Part shown: positions 45,851 through 59,300 of the stretch, in pieces
Position numbering within the stretch: the first letter of the stretch is position 1
Layout: every line of letters begins with the position of its first letter
NCBI GenBank assembly: GCA_009760855.2
Contig: WPIO01000077.1
Coordinates: 1,645,001-1,709,000, forward strand
Direction: 5' to 3'
Origin: Cristatella mucedo
Taxonomy: Eukaryota > Bryozoa > Phylactolaemata > Cristatellidae
Length of the DNA stretch: 64,000 bases
Made by a program: the position numbers and the translations under genes
Notes under the pieces: model-generated
What the model saw: the letters and a program-made list of their open reading frames with translations, nothing else
What the model was told of the DNA's origin: nothing
The model's database searches: none

Positions 45851-48800
45851 CTACATGCAAACAATCAAAAAATTCTCAAAAAGCATCATAACTGGCTCAG
45901 CCTTAAGTATATGCATGCCCGAAATCCATAATCCAGCCGGCTCTCGCATACACCTACACACCAAAAACATACCTGCATTTTTGTTAATAAGTAGACATTG
46001 GTGACGAAATTCCTACTTGTGTAATATAATGACGAAACCTGTACATCTTTTTGAAGTCATATTTTAGATTCATGATTGAGGCTTACAAAAAGGTCATATA
46101 AAACGCAAATAATCTTTAATCTACTTACGAACGAATTCTGAAAAACCGCCAAGTTAAAGTAAATATCAGGATCTGTACAATTATCTGAGACATTACACTA
46201 TTGACGCTGCTTCCGGTGGGCATTAGGTGGATGAAATAACCTCAACGCCAATCCTAAACAACTAGTCAGCCTTCAGAAGTGTATGTCTAATGTCGTCGAC
46301 GTATTATACATACAAATACCGACCACTGGTCCAGAATATCCCATACTTCTTTTATGGTTTCAGAATCTGGACCCAGCAATTGCCAAGCAGCCAAATTTAG
46401 GCTTTAATTTTCAATGCCGATGACATCCAATCGTACACGGGCTTGATATCTTCGCGCCTTTCAGTACGAAAAACTACATCAACTCCCTTTCTGCGTGTTA
46501 TTGATGTTCACACGTTGATGGCAACCAACTTTCTCAAATTGAATGATGATAAAACCAACTTAGTAATGAAAAACCTAGCATTACTTTGAAATCGGAAAAC
46601 CAAACCTTCAAAATGGGCTCGGTGAGCATATCACCTGTAGCAACTGCACGAAATCTGGGTATTATTTTCCCAAGTGACCTTTCTTTAGACGCCCACATTA
46701 GCTCCACAGTCAATCCTTCCTACATTTAGGTTTGTAACGTTGGGAAAATTTGGGCCTGCTTATAGGGATTCAGCATCTAAGTTGGTCAATGCATTAGTGA
46801 CATCCCATATCGACTTCTGTTCCTCACTGCTCGCAGATCTACAAGCCTAAGCAATTAAATGCTTAGGGTTGGTGAGAAGCTCTGCCGCCAGGCTTATCTG
46901 TAGTAAACGCCACACGTTGCCACATTCTTGCCGACCTTCACTGGCTCCCCAACTAGCCGCATACGGACTTCAAGGTCACTTCTAACTGATTTCTTGTCGC
47001 TACATTCGCTTTTCCAGCCAATCTCTCCGAACTACTTCAAATAAGGCTACATAACGCACCAGCTACACTTCTGAGTCGAGTCGTTTAGCTGTGCCTCCAA
47101 CCGATCTCAAATCCCGTGGAGATCGTACATTTAGTTTGCATATTCACAAAGGCTGGAAATCACTGCCGACTGACATCACGACTTCTCCTGACTTGAAGGT
47201 ACTTAAAATGATGCCAGAGCTCCAACTGTTTCCCACAGAATTTGCTGGGTCGATCTGAGTTTTTGTTTTGTTGCTTTACGGGTGCTGATACTGCACGTTA
47301 TCATTTGCCAATGGACCTGGTTCCTGTGTAGGAAATGAAAAAGTGCCTAGAGTGAGCTAGTTTTCTGCGAGGGCTCTACACAGATATCAAACCTTAGTTT
47401 TTATTATTGCTATAGTTTTCGTCATACCTGCTTGTATATCCAGAAGCCAAATCGCCAGTGAGAGTAAGCGCCGGACGTGATCGCTAAAAATTGAGGTTAA
47501 CTGTGCCAGCACATAGGCCACCCGCTGCTACCTGGCTGGGGTCAAATACGTCTGCGTGCAACTTTCAGGTAACTTCGACTAACCTTAGCCACTGGTATCG
47601 CTATATCGAAGATTCAACTGTCGAGAATGACGAGACATTCCACGCCTTTCTTTATCGGGCTCAGACCCACCGAAGGTATCAGGACGCTACATACCTGTAG
47701 ATCTACCTGAAGGCTCTGCCCCTCTGCTTTCGTAACTGCACATTGGTCTAGAGGGCTCAGCAATTCAGAGGCCTGCGATGAAAGACAATCAAAACTTCTG
47801 CAAAAAAGCCTTCTGAAAAGGATAGCAATCGTGTTTGTGAACAAGAAACGCGCCTTGGACTGAGCAGTGAGGATCAGAAGCCCAGAACTTGTGCGTCCCA
47901 GATACAAAAAAAGACGGTCAGCTCTATCATAACCAGAAGTGTTATCAGTTCCATACGGCCCTATGGTACTGCAAGATAAACTCCTAGATCCGACGTAGGA
48001 ATGGCGGACGCTGCAAACGAACGTCGATGTCCTCACTCGACGAAAGCCACCTAGCGGGCCGAGAGTGCACAGTGAGCAGCTCCCCGGTGTAGCAGCCTTG
48101 TGCCCCTAAGGGCGTTGAGAATTTAGGGGCTGCGATACAGTTGGCTTGGTGTGCCAGGAAATCCAGTGACTAAAGTTTGCGCCTTTTTTGCTAGCTTGCC
48201 TCTCAGCAGACACCCCTAGAGGGCTCTGACATGTCAGACGGACGCTGCTACTTACAGATAAGTTTTGGCTAGGGCCGTACTGAGCATTCGATTCCTATTC
48301 GTTTCGGGGTCAAATAGCGGGCCAAACTAGTATATTCGGTACAAAACAAGCATTTATTCGATGTTCGACTGAATAGTATCGGTCGGATTGAATGCAAACA
48401 GTGACCACGTGACACTGGCTTCTGCACTTTCGGCTGCTACAGCGAGTGACCTGTGAGTAACTCTTTCATTAACATAATACACGTGTAAGGATTATTTCGC
48501 CGGCGAAGAATGCAAAAACTAGCTGCAATTGACTGTGCACTTTTAGTTTGTGGATTATATTAAATTTATTGAAGTGCAACCTCAGCTTTTCGAGTGAAAA
48601 AAGAAGCCCTGGCCTTTTTAAGCTTCCGGGTGAAAACTCGAAGGAAATCATTGAAATTGACTAGATCTGCATTTCCCTATTTCTTAAAACGACTTTGAAG
48701 CCTGCGCTTAATACGGCGCATCTTTTGAAGTTTTTTTTAAGAATCTCCACAACTCTGTGCACGCATAGAATGAACGGGAGCATGCTTGTCAAGAGCACTC

Positions 48801-51800
48801 CTAAGTGTCATGTTTACTGCATCAGTGAGAGTGTCGAGGCTGATTACCTTAATTGGTTCGGGAAAACCCACTGTCGGTTACTCCAAAGCTGGAAAGCCCT
48901 CTAAATTAGCTCGGTTAGTAAATCAACTTTACGGAAGACTGTCCGGAATCTCAGTGCCCTGTTTCATATGACCTTTCATAAGATGAACAGATCAGCTCAG
49001 CTTTTAACTATGCTTACTTTTAGCTGCGTACTATTGCAAACCTTTCGGTGTGATTGAAGGGTACTAGACTCAAATCAGTCCATAGATTTGTGACATTCGG
49101 TCTAGATTTTCAGGTTTGTTTGTCATTAAAGTCACAGCTATCATCCTAAACTACTTCTGTCGTACCTGCAATGGGTATCCATTAGCAGCGCATCGACTTT
49201 AATGTCCTGTCACTCACTCTTAGGCTCCTTCATTTTCTTGCTCCTGCATGCCTATTTGAAATACTAGCCCCTAATTTTTCCCATTGAACTACCCATTTAT
49301 CCGAATCTCTCATTTAGCTGTGCCTCTAACCAATAAGAGAATTCAGTTCTTATGCTGCTAAAGTCTAGAGCTCAATGCCGAGTGACATATCACGATGTCC
49401 CATAACCGGACACTAAACAAATTTGAAGCTAAAAACTCACCTGGTCCTCACAGTGTTTTATCTGGCCGCGTGAATTGGTCTCTATGTACTTATGCATGGG
49501 GAAATTGTTCCTATTACTATCACTAATCAGTTACTGATATGCTTCATTTTTATCATGTGCCTAGAAATGCATTTTAATTCCCATATGTCGCTATGCAAAC
49601 GAATTGTAATTATTAGCAACAACATTCATGATAGCGGCGACATACGAAAAATGCAAGCAAAGTATACAAATATGTATACAAATGTATAAGAGTATACACC
49701 TGCGCTCGTGCGTGCTACTGCCAGGCTAGCGTCGGAGGAGTAGAGCATGCATGATACGATCGCCGGATGTGTGGGTGCTGTCATTGAGAGCTTTAAGCCC
49801 ACTCACCGCTCGATATCTGATTGGCTGGAGCGTAGGCAGTACAGCGGATTACCCCGCTGGCGATGAGTAAAGTATTGATGACGAAGTTAGCGATTGTCGT
49901 GCTTAAAATGACTAGTACCACTGTGAAGAAGCGACCCGCTAGCAATGTCGCAGTCAGATGGGCCCCGGTGATTCGTAGAAGAAGTAGCAGACCGTATATT
50001 GCGAACAGAAATGAGGCCACACTGATAATAGTGACGCACCAGAAGGCACCAGAAGGGCTAAGCTGTAAAGAGACAGAAATGCGTCTAGTTTGCACGGACT
50101 GCTGGTGCAGCAATGCGCACGCGTCGTGCGGCGACTTACAGGTGAGGGATCGTACGTGCCGTTGACCCAGAGGATGGCCACGATGGCCATAAGCATCGAC
50201 CGGACGAACAGGCACTGCAGCAGAAGCGCCATTGTGCCGCTGATGAATCGCCTGCAGCGACACAATAACTCTTTCTGCCCCTGCTTGATGAGTGCGTCTG
50301 CCAGATCGGAACGAAGCATCTGACTTGGCACATCAGCATTCTACCAGCGAATAACTGCGATACAGCACGATTCACTGCGATACAGCTGCTATTTCCAAAA
50401 TGAGCGTCGTCCAACAGCGGTTTTGATTTCAAATGATAAAGAATGGTGTTCCACTGTCGCTATGTATCGCAGTTATTGTTAGAACCCATATCTAAAGATA
50501 GAAAAGCTTGTAAACAGCCTGCAAAGGTGTACTGAGCAATTATTCGGTAGCTCAAAATTTGCTTAAAAGGATCGCCGACATTTTAACTGGAGATTTTTAC
50601 ACAAAAAGATACTAAAACTGAAGCTCCATCATTCATAATGGATATGAAATGTAATGGAAAACTAATTTTTAAAATTTCTTTGGAATGTGCTTGTGATTTT
50701 TTTAATAATTTTATCAAATTAGCCAAAACCAAAACTAAAGTGCAATTTCGCAAAAAATTAAGTAAGCTGTTAATTAAATTGATCTTGGGGCATCAACAAA
50801 TATTGATGTTCTTTTCAACCATGCCTTCAGTTTGGGATTACGGCGGGAAACGAAAAAATTCAATTACATAAGAGCTAGAAGGTCAATGTGGACGATGCAA
50901 TAAAATCATGAAATGTTCTGAAAAATCCACGGCAACGTTCGAGAATCATCTGAAAATATGGAATTGATTTTGATAAGCCTGTTTGAAGGCGTACATCCAA
51001 AGAAGAGCACGTGAACACTAGAGAACAAAAAGTGCTGCCAATTTCCGGAGGCGAAAGAGTCTGAAGGAGATTATTAAGGATCTGGCTAGTGATGGAATAT
51101 CGATTAGAGCTACCACTAGAAACGAGTATATACGGAAATCAATCTCACGGGACGGATTCAAACTTCAAGAGAAAGCGAGCGATGTGATGAAGCTGGTGCA
51201 TGATGATTACGAAGAAAAGAGAAACAAAACGATTGCCGACATCAAGGGAAATCTCGAGAGAGGAGTAAAGTTTAGCATGACTGTGGATGAATACACAACC
51301 GTGAGAGGACATCGATTCTTCAGAATCAAAAATCAATCAACAATCAATCAACAATCATGACAGTGGCGATAAAACAGCAATCAAGACGGCTCTTGCTCGC
51401 ATATCTGGTTCCTGCACTGCTCTCGACATGGTCTAATCAATCAAACCACATTTGAGCATTTTGCGAATAACAGTTGAGAGGGATTTGGTGAGATCTGCTT
51501 AGAACGGCGCTGCAGAAAATAAGAAATGCATTAGATACATCGATGTTATTGGACAGTTCCGCTAAAACCATGGTCTGCACCTTGGAGTATGTGACAAATT
51601 GTACAGGAAGAGTGCTGAAATGGACTATTCAATCTGGATAGTAATGATATCGATGAAATGAAAACTTTGAAGCAGGTATGGATTTGGAAGTGATCAGCGA
51701 TGATACATTGGAAAAAGACGTCGACAACCAAGAGCTGCTTACGAAATCACGAAAGCTTGTGAAATTAATCAACAAATTAACTGTTCAAAATAATGGCTTT

Positions 51801-54800
51801 CAATCCAAAGTACAAGCTTAGTTCGGACGCGAGATTGAACTGCATCTTGACACGAAGACACGCTGGAACTCTACCAACAATGTTAGAGCCGCAAGTTCTA
51901 GGTGTCATATTCCAAAGCGACCTCTCGTTAGACGACCACATCAGCTCCACAGTCAAATCAGCCTATTTTCAGCTTCATAACATTGCTAAAATTAGGGCTT
52001 GTTTAGATAAGGATACCACGTCCAAGTTGGTCCATGCATTCGTGACATCTCGTCTCGACTTCTGCAACTCACTGCTTACTGGCCTACCAGCATGTGCGAT
52101 CACGCGATTGCAGCTGGTGCAAAACTCTGCAGCTAGGCTTGTCTGTCGTGAGCGTCGCAGTTGCCACATTACTCCACTTCTCGCCTGACCTGCACTGGCT
52201 ACCAGTCAAGCAACGGATTGACTTCAAGGTTTTGTCGCTCACTTTTAGGTCTCTTCATTCTATGGCTCCAACCTATCTTTCAGAGATACTACCCCATCAG
52301 GCAAAGCATCGTACCACTCGCTTTTCGGAATCCAACAGTCTAGAAATACCTCGTACAAACCTTAAATCCTTTGGAGACCGTGCATTCAGCTCGTATGCTC
52401 CCACAGCCTGGAACTCCCTCCCGACCTGCATCAGAACATCCCCTGACCTGACCACATTTAAAAGAAACTTAAAAACATACCTATTTAGGACAGCATTTAG
52501 TGGGTCCTTGTGATTCGTCCTCGATGTGCTTATGCGTGCTGACACTGTTCATGCTGCCACTAACCACATTTGCATGCTGACCCAGTGCATGTAACCCCTA
52601 ACCATGTTTTTCATTTTGTTTGTTTTTCAAGCATGATTTTACTTACTATTCTATTGCGTATCACTTTGCAGCAAATGTAAAGCGCCTACAAAGAGATTAA
52701 GTTCTCTGAGGGCGCTTTATCAAGTGCAATATTATTATTATTATTATTATTAAGTAAAGACAGAAGTCGTCATCCGCGAGACACTAACCGAATTGAAGAA
52801 GCTGGAAATGATTGGGGTATTTGATTTTGACGTTCCCAAAACTCTTCTTAAGGCAATAAGACCTGTGAAACTTGCTGTTGAGAATCCAAGTTGAGAAGAC
52901 GTGACGTTGAGTGCTGACACAATTTTAGAATTGATGTTAAACAATATCTCTAACTTGAATAATGACGTTAGTACTAAGTTGGTGGAAAATTTGAAGTGTC
53001 GAGTTGAAGAGCGATTGAAAAAAGAATGCCATGAACCTCTTGGGCAGTCTCAAAGATCTATCGCCTGTCAAAATCTATGCTAAATTTCGCGGGAAGTCTA
53101 GCGTCTCGTCTATTTGGAGTCAACGATGTAGAAGCTTTTGTCGACAATCGTCAAATGATGCTGAAAGTGCGAACTCGTCTCTTCAAGATGAATTGAATTT
53201 GTTGCTACAAAAAAATTGATCATTAATTGCAGTCAGAGGGCAAAACAGTTTCAAATGGCTCAAATCCGAATTCACGCTCTTCAGGAAATATGGCCAGCAC
53301 ACTGAAAATTTTCACAAATTTTACAACACAATTACAGCCATTAAACCAAAATCAACGGACGTTGAAACTATTTTCAAGTCTGTATGAATTTCTGTAAAAT
53401 ATTAAAATCACGTCTCCCAGACAATCACCTAATGCTCTTGTATTCTTAAAATATTATTAAAAGAAGTAAAGATACATTGTTTTTTGAACTTATCTCGAAA
53501 GATATACAATAAAACGGTGTTCATCATAAAATGAATCGACTGAAAAATTTGTGTAAACAATGAAAAAACAGTTGTTAACAGATGTTTTCTGAAAATTGAA
53601 AACAGTAAACAGTTGTTTCTCAAAAATGATTGTTTTCAGGAACCGTAAGCATAGGTAAGTGTTGTTCTTGAAACTAGTTGCAAATGGCATTACGAATTTG
53701 ACTAAATATGATAAAATTAAAACTCGCACACGCCGATACTTTTACCGCTTGCAGAGCGCTTGCTGATGCTTTAAAGCGAGAGCGATATATCGCAATATTA
53801 ATTCGACTAATTAAGTTAGCTAGAGACGCATAGTCTTGTAACTAGATAGGACAGGCACAATCCTAAAGAAAAACCCGGTGAGCACAGAATCCTAATTGTG
53901 GCAATCATCATTGCAGATCCTAACAATGACCTTATTTCTACCTGCGCCCGACATACCGTGATACGCCCTTGCTGGGCAGACAAAAACAGCAGCAGCAGCA
54001 TGGCGGCGATCGGAGTGAGACCTCGGTGCCGGCCGTTGCTCTGACGAGATCATCCTTACCACCAAAGCTGGAAATCATCGATTTCGCAAGCGTCCACAAA
54101 ATTACCGCTGCATACCTTAGGGAAGAGAAAATACACAGCGCGATGATGCTGATACTACGATATCCTGCCAAAATCCACGCGAATATAATAAAACTGCCTC
54201 AAAAAGCAGCCGCTCTCATAATATGACGGAAATTTATTTCCAAGAATGAAGGGTAAGGAACACAGTCGGAGTCTCGAAAGATTAAAGTACAATTATGTAT
54301 AAGGACGGTGGGCTACTGTAGCTACAACAAAGGCTTTCGCGATCTGTATAAGTGTTATTTCACGAAATCCTACAGCGTTAGTGAGTCGGCACGAGCCGGC
54401 ACGCCATTAAATTTGCTTTGAATGCTACAGTAGAAAGAACATCATTGAGAGTAATCTTTCTGTAACAACAATGTCTATGCGTGAATATAAGTTTAAAACC
54501 AAAATAGATTAATTCCTCAGCATGATTGTATAGCCCCCATTAAAAAATGAACGCAAAGTTGGTTTCTGCTAAGACGACTGAACAGTTTCAGCCGCTAAGC
54601 ATGCATAATTTTTGAGGCTCTCCAAATGACCTTGGGCTTAGCGCTTGCAAGTACAGCAAACAAAATTCGTGTAGGGCCACAATGGGTAAACGCTGCGGGC
54701 ATGTGGCTGAGCTTAGTCAAATAGTTGCAACCATCGAAGGCAGCATTATTTATCTTTGAGGCTCTGCAGCATTGCTCAGCAATTGGAAAGGCAATGCGAT

Positions 54801-56269
54801 CGAAACAGAAGAGACTACACATGAAAATGACCCGGTTGTGACGGTACTGCTGACGGAATGACGAAAGGTAGGGGCCCTGCCGTTCACGAGTGTAAGCTAC
54901 ATTATTCGGACATTTCTGAGCACGGTGTCTTAGCATTTTTTTAATGACAATGTGCGGGGTACTGAGTGGCTTTGGTGATGACATATCAAGATCGCTTTTT
55001 GGCTTCAGCGATCGCGTGGTCCTTCGACAGGTCGGCACCGTTGATCGACATTCCGACCGCCGCTAATTGTGCGTGTATCTATGAATGTGCAATACAAGAT
55101 CTCAGCGTGCTTAATTGAACGTAATATTGGCCCAATTAAAATAAAGGCACGCCCAATTAGCATCATACAATAAGCCTTGCCTAGTGTAGGTGCCTGAAAT
55201 TTTCCCTGCAGCTGAATACTGTTTCAAGCTTCAAGGACGAGCTCAACGCGGCATTGCTGCCGGCGAAGCTATTACCGACTGACTAGGTACGGCAGCTATC
55301 GCAGGAGTCACTGCGTGTGTTGGCTCCACCAGCTGCTTTTGACATTTCTCCTGTTCTATTGCTTCATTGATCTCTTAAGCTCTCCTTTATTGGAGACGGC
55401 TGCTTAAATAAAATGGTAGCGGGCCTCGAATTAATTGCATTTGCTTGTATCCCCTTTCCTTGTTTGTTTCCCAAAATTCGAGGGTCATGCAATCTAATAT
55501 TTGCCTCTTAAGTAAGCATATGACGTCCTTCATCTTTAGATACTCTGTATGCAGCCGTTATTGCATATCAATCACACAGCGCTCAACGCTCCTGAAAACG
55601 GCTATTTACAGGTAATGGTATACACAGGCCAGCCCCTGGATAAGACTGCCTTTTGCTTTTCTATCTAAAATCGGGGTTTGATTCGGGAGTGCGGCGCTGG
55701 AATACGAATCCAATCTACCGATTTTGTCATTCTGTACAGTGAAATAATAAATGACGACGGTGAGGCCCTTAGATGAAGTCACAGGTTCAATTCAGAGATG
55801 GCTCAAGAGATTTTTACTCTTTAGGAGATTTCGCATTGATGACCCACAATCCATGGCAGAGTTATATACATTTTAATGCTGGTTCATAAAAGTTCAAATG
55901 CTTTTCACGTTACTTTTGTACATGCATAGGCTTAGAGATACAGTGATATTTGATAAATTTACACAGAGTAATTAATACACAGTACCATTTGATAAATAGG
56001 CACACTTACAAAGAAAATAAAAAGAATACGACATTCGATAGAATACGACAATATGTTAACTGATAACTAAATGAATCTAGACAAGCAAAAAAGAACTAAC
56101 CTACATTATAGTAACATGTATTCATATTCATACTAAAGCTCACTGCCTGCGGACTCGCTTCGCTGAGTCCTAGTATTTTGGCGCTTGACGCTACGCCATC
56201 TTGCCGCGTGAAGTAGGCGCGTCTCGGGTGACTAACGGACGTGAGGACTTCTCATTTTAATAAATATGG

Positions 56270-56318
<49 letters not shown>

Positions 56319-59300
56319 CTGTCACACAAGCTTGGCGAACAAAAGGAATCAACGAAAATCTCAAACATTGCGGCATAGAAAAAACAAAGTCACAAGAGAA
56401 AGTCATAAATGTGGCAAAGTCTTCACGCTGCCATCGTGGTAAATCTTATAGGCGTGAAAAGCTTGCATAATTAATTTTTTGGTTGTTTCTAGCGGGTTTT
56501 TGACGAATAGTTTATGGTTGCACCATCAGAAGAGTACGAATTTCTTGATTTGCTGAGAATCGCTCTCGAAAAAAAATGTATCTCAGCGGCTATCTAGGGT
56601 ACTTATTCAGATACGTCCAAGATTTGAGACATCCTGTTTAGCGAAGCACAGGCGGAGGATCGAGGCTATTCATGAAATAAGCTAAGAAATAAGAAATAAG
56701 TTAAGAAATAAGAAATAAGTTGTGCAGCTGGAGCGAGATACCCAAATTTATTTTCTGATAAAAACGAGACGCAGAACCATATATAACTGCTTTGGAAAAC
56801 ACACGAGACCCCAACACATTAATGATCTTCATATATTAAAAAGCTTCTATTATGATTATATTAAAGTAGGTCAATTTAGTACATAAACAGGAAACTGCGA
56901 GTTCAGACTAGAAAGTAATTTGAATGAATTCTTAAATTCTTTTTTACCAGAAGATTTTTCGTTTCTATCGTGTCATCAATTTCTTAAACTGTTTCGAACC
57001 ACGTCATAATTATGGTTTATATACTAAAAATAACATACTTACTATACTTGGTATCTTTTCTTAGCAATCACCAAGGTTGATTGCTAAGCAAAAATACCAG
57101 GTAAGGTTGTTGTGAGATGCTCTTTTGGAGAGAGGGTACTTGGTTTATTCTATAAATTTTTATTGTGCTGCATTGCTGATATGGCGCTACAAAACAATAT
57201 CCTACGAAAATTGGCGACCGTTTCGGCACGCAACCACGCACGCATGCACGCACGCACGAACAGACACACACATATAACACGCATATGTACATCTAATAAC
57301 CGAATGTTAATTATGTACATATACAGAGTATACATATATAACACATCAGCTGCTGGAACATCTTGAGCCTCTCATGCAATTGACTGTAGTAGCCTGGGCC
57401 AATACGGCGATCCAGAAAGTGCGTGCCATTTCGCGACCTGAGGACACGAGGAGGCTGAAAGTGGTGCAGCAGTTCAGCTACGTATAAAGGAGCCAATTCC
57501 AGGCGGGCCTTGTGGGTCAGTGTAAGACTTTTTCTCTGTATCCATCGATCAACCAGAAGCCATCGAAGCTCTTTCAGCAAAGGAGACATGTTACTTTTGC
57601 TCTAAAATTGGTTGACTTGACTTGCAGCCACATTCAGCACTAGCTGCAGATGCATAATGATTTTCCTGGTATCCTCGCCAAAACGGAATTGCTCTAGTCA
57701 TGTCTACACAGATTCAGGGAGCTTGTTTAATTTCTAGCAAGCCGTAATGGTAGACAGAACCTAATCTTAGACAGGGATCAGTTCTCTGAGGGTGCTCTAT
57801 CAAATGTATTATTATTATTATTATTATTAATATTATCAGAGGTGATGGCTAGCTGCGAAGGTAATCCTCTTAATGAAACTTTCAAAACTGAAGCCGCAAT
57901 CAAAGAGGCCGCCTAAATTCTAAGCGATCGGTGACGGTCGCACAACAGCACCACCTATTGAAAGAGTGAATTCCCCGATTTCAGCAACAGGATTGGGATG
58001 TATTAGGAGTGGGAGTTTGCTTTTATCGTCGTTTAGTTTAAGGAAATTAGCCGACATCCCGGATCGAATTTCTGCAAGCAAAGCGTTCAGTTTGTCAATT
58101 ACTGCTGCAGATTCTAAAAGTTTAAATGACACATACGGCTGGTCATCGTCAGCATTGAATTGATAACCTATCCCGTGGGTCCGAATCACTTTACCAGAGG
58201 CTCGGTATAAATGAAGAACAACAAAGGGACGAGAATGAGCCTTTAAGGAACTCTACAGGTGACTGGTCTGCTGGACGAGACTTAATCACAACGCGACACA
58301 GATTAAATATTCTTGGTAAGACTTAAAGTAAAAGTGAAATCACGCCAGTACCTTGCCTTCTAGACAAATCGTTAAGTCGTGGTCAATAGTGTCGAACGCA
58401 GCTGACAGATCAAGCAGGGCCTGGGCAGTATAGAGATATGCTGAGTGAGGCCGTTGTGAGGGTCAAGTTTTTCATTTTCTGAGTCACAAGGTTGCCCATA
58501 ACCAATAGATTAGTGTTATCGTCATTCAATTTGAGAGGGTTTGCTGCCATCTTATTGCGAATTTCAGGAATGCATGCACCCAGGGATTTGAGAGATTTTG
58601 AAGTCAAGGAAGGTAGGGTGGGATCACAACGTATGGACGGAAGTGACTTCGCGGTATTCCAACTTAAATGTCTTTCATATCAGTTACATGCCACCGGAGT
58701 CCGCTACGTACGCAACTGGCTACCCGTCTTCATGGTCAGAACAAAATCTCCATCAAAGCTGCATTAAAAATAATATAGATGTTGTATGGACGAATTTTTA
58801 CACACCGACTGTCATTAAGCTGGATACAAAGTTCTCGACGAGAGACGACCCGGGAAAGCCGCTTCCTTCGATGTTTTTGCAGCAAGTTAAAGGCTGAAAA
58901 TTTAATGCTTGCTTAATGGATGCTTAATTAAGCCGGGGTAGCAAAGTCATGATTAAAACATGCTATGCAGAAAGATATTGATAACTAACATAACGAAAAC
59001 AGGCCAGAAATTATGACCTTAATTGTCAAGCTAAGAAATCGAAATCAGGCTGAAAGCTTGGAATGTATTCTTCGAACGATGCCTTCTGGGAACCTGCAGT
59101 CACCTCTCATGATTTGCAATGCTATCTATTCTTTCATGTACTGCTTATAATGAATCCATTTCCTGAGGATGGGCATTTAATTTTCCAAAATTTCCTGACA
59201 GTAAGAGATATTAGTTCCATGGAGTTTCTATTGACAGAAAAATCATTTATAATGTGCTTTGCAAAAACTCACCAAGCTTCGTAAAAAAATATTGAGCTTA

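Noticed and set aside
47614-48036. 140-codon minus-strand frame in the last SLC51A intron
   Set aside because: No domain; SLC51A is complete across this intron without it.
49807-50251. A separate small tetraspan (TMEM179-like) gene
   Set aside because: The two exons continue in phase into 53957-54115 upstream and 45717-45850 downstream, and the joined protein fits OST-alpha much better (FGGK, cysteine cluster, YDP).
53957-54170. Longer SLC51A exon starting after TTTTGGCAG at about 54170
   Set aside because: It gives the wrong phase with the 74-bp exon and adds about 18 residues absent in the family; the acceptor CCCTAAG at 54116 fits both phase and length.
54595-55038. 147-codon minus-strand frame as an SLC51A exon or an own gene
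   Set aside because: It has no hydrophobic pattern fitting OST-alpha, no domain and no good splice sites in phase.
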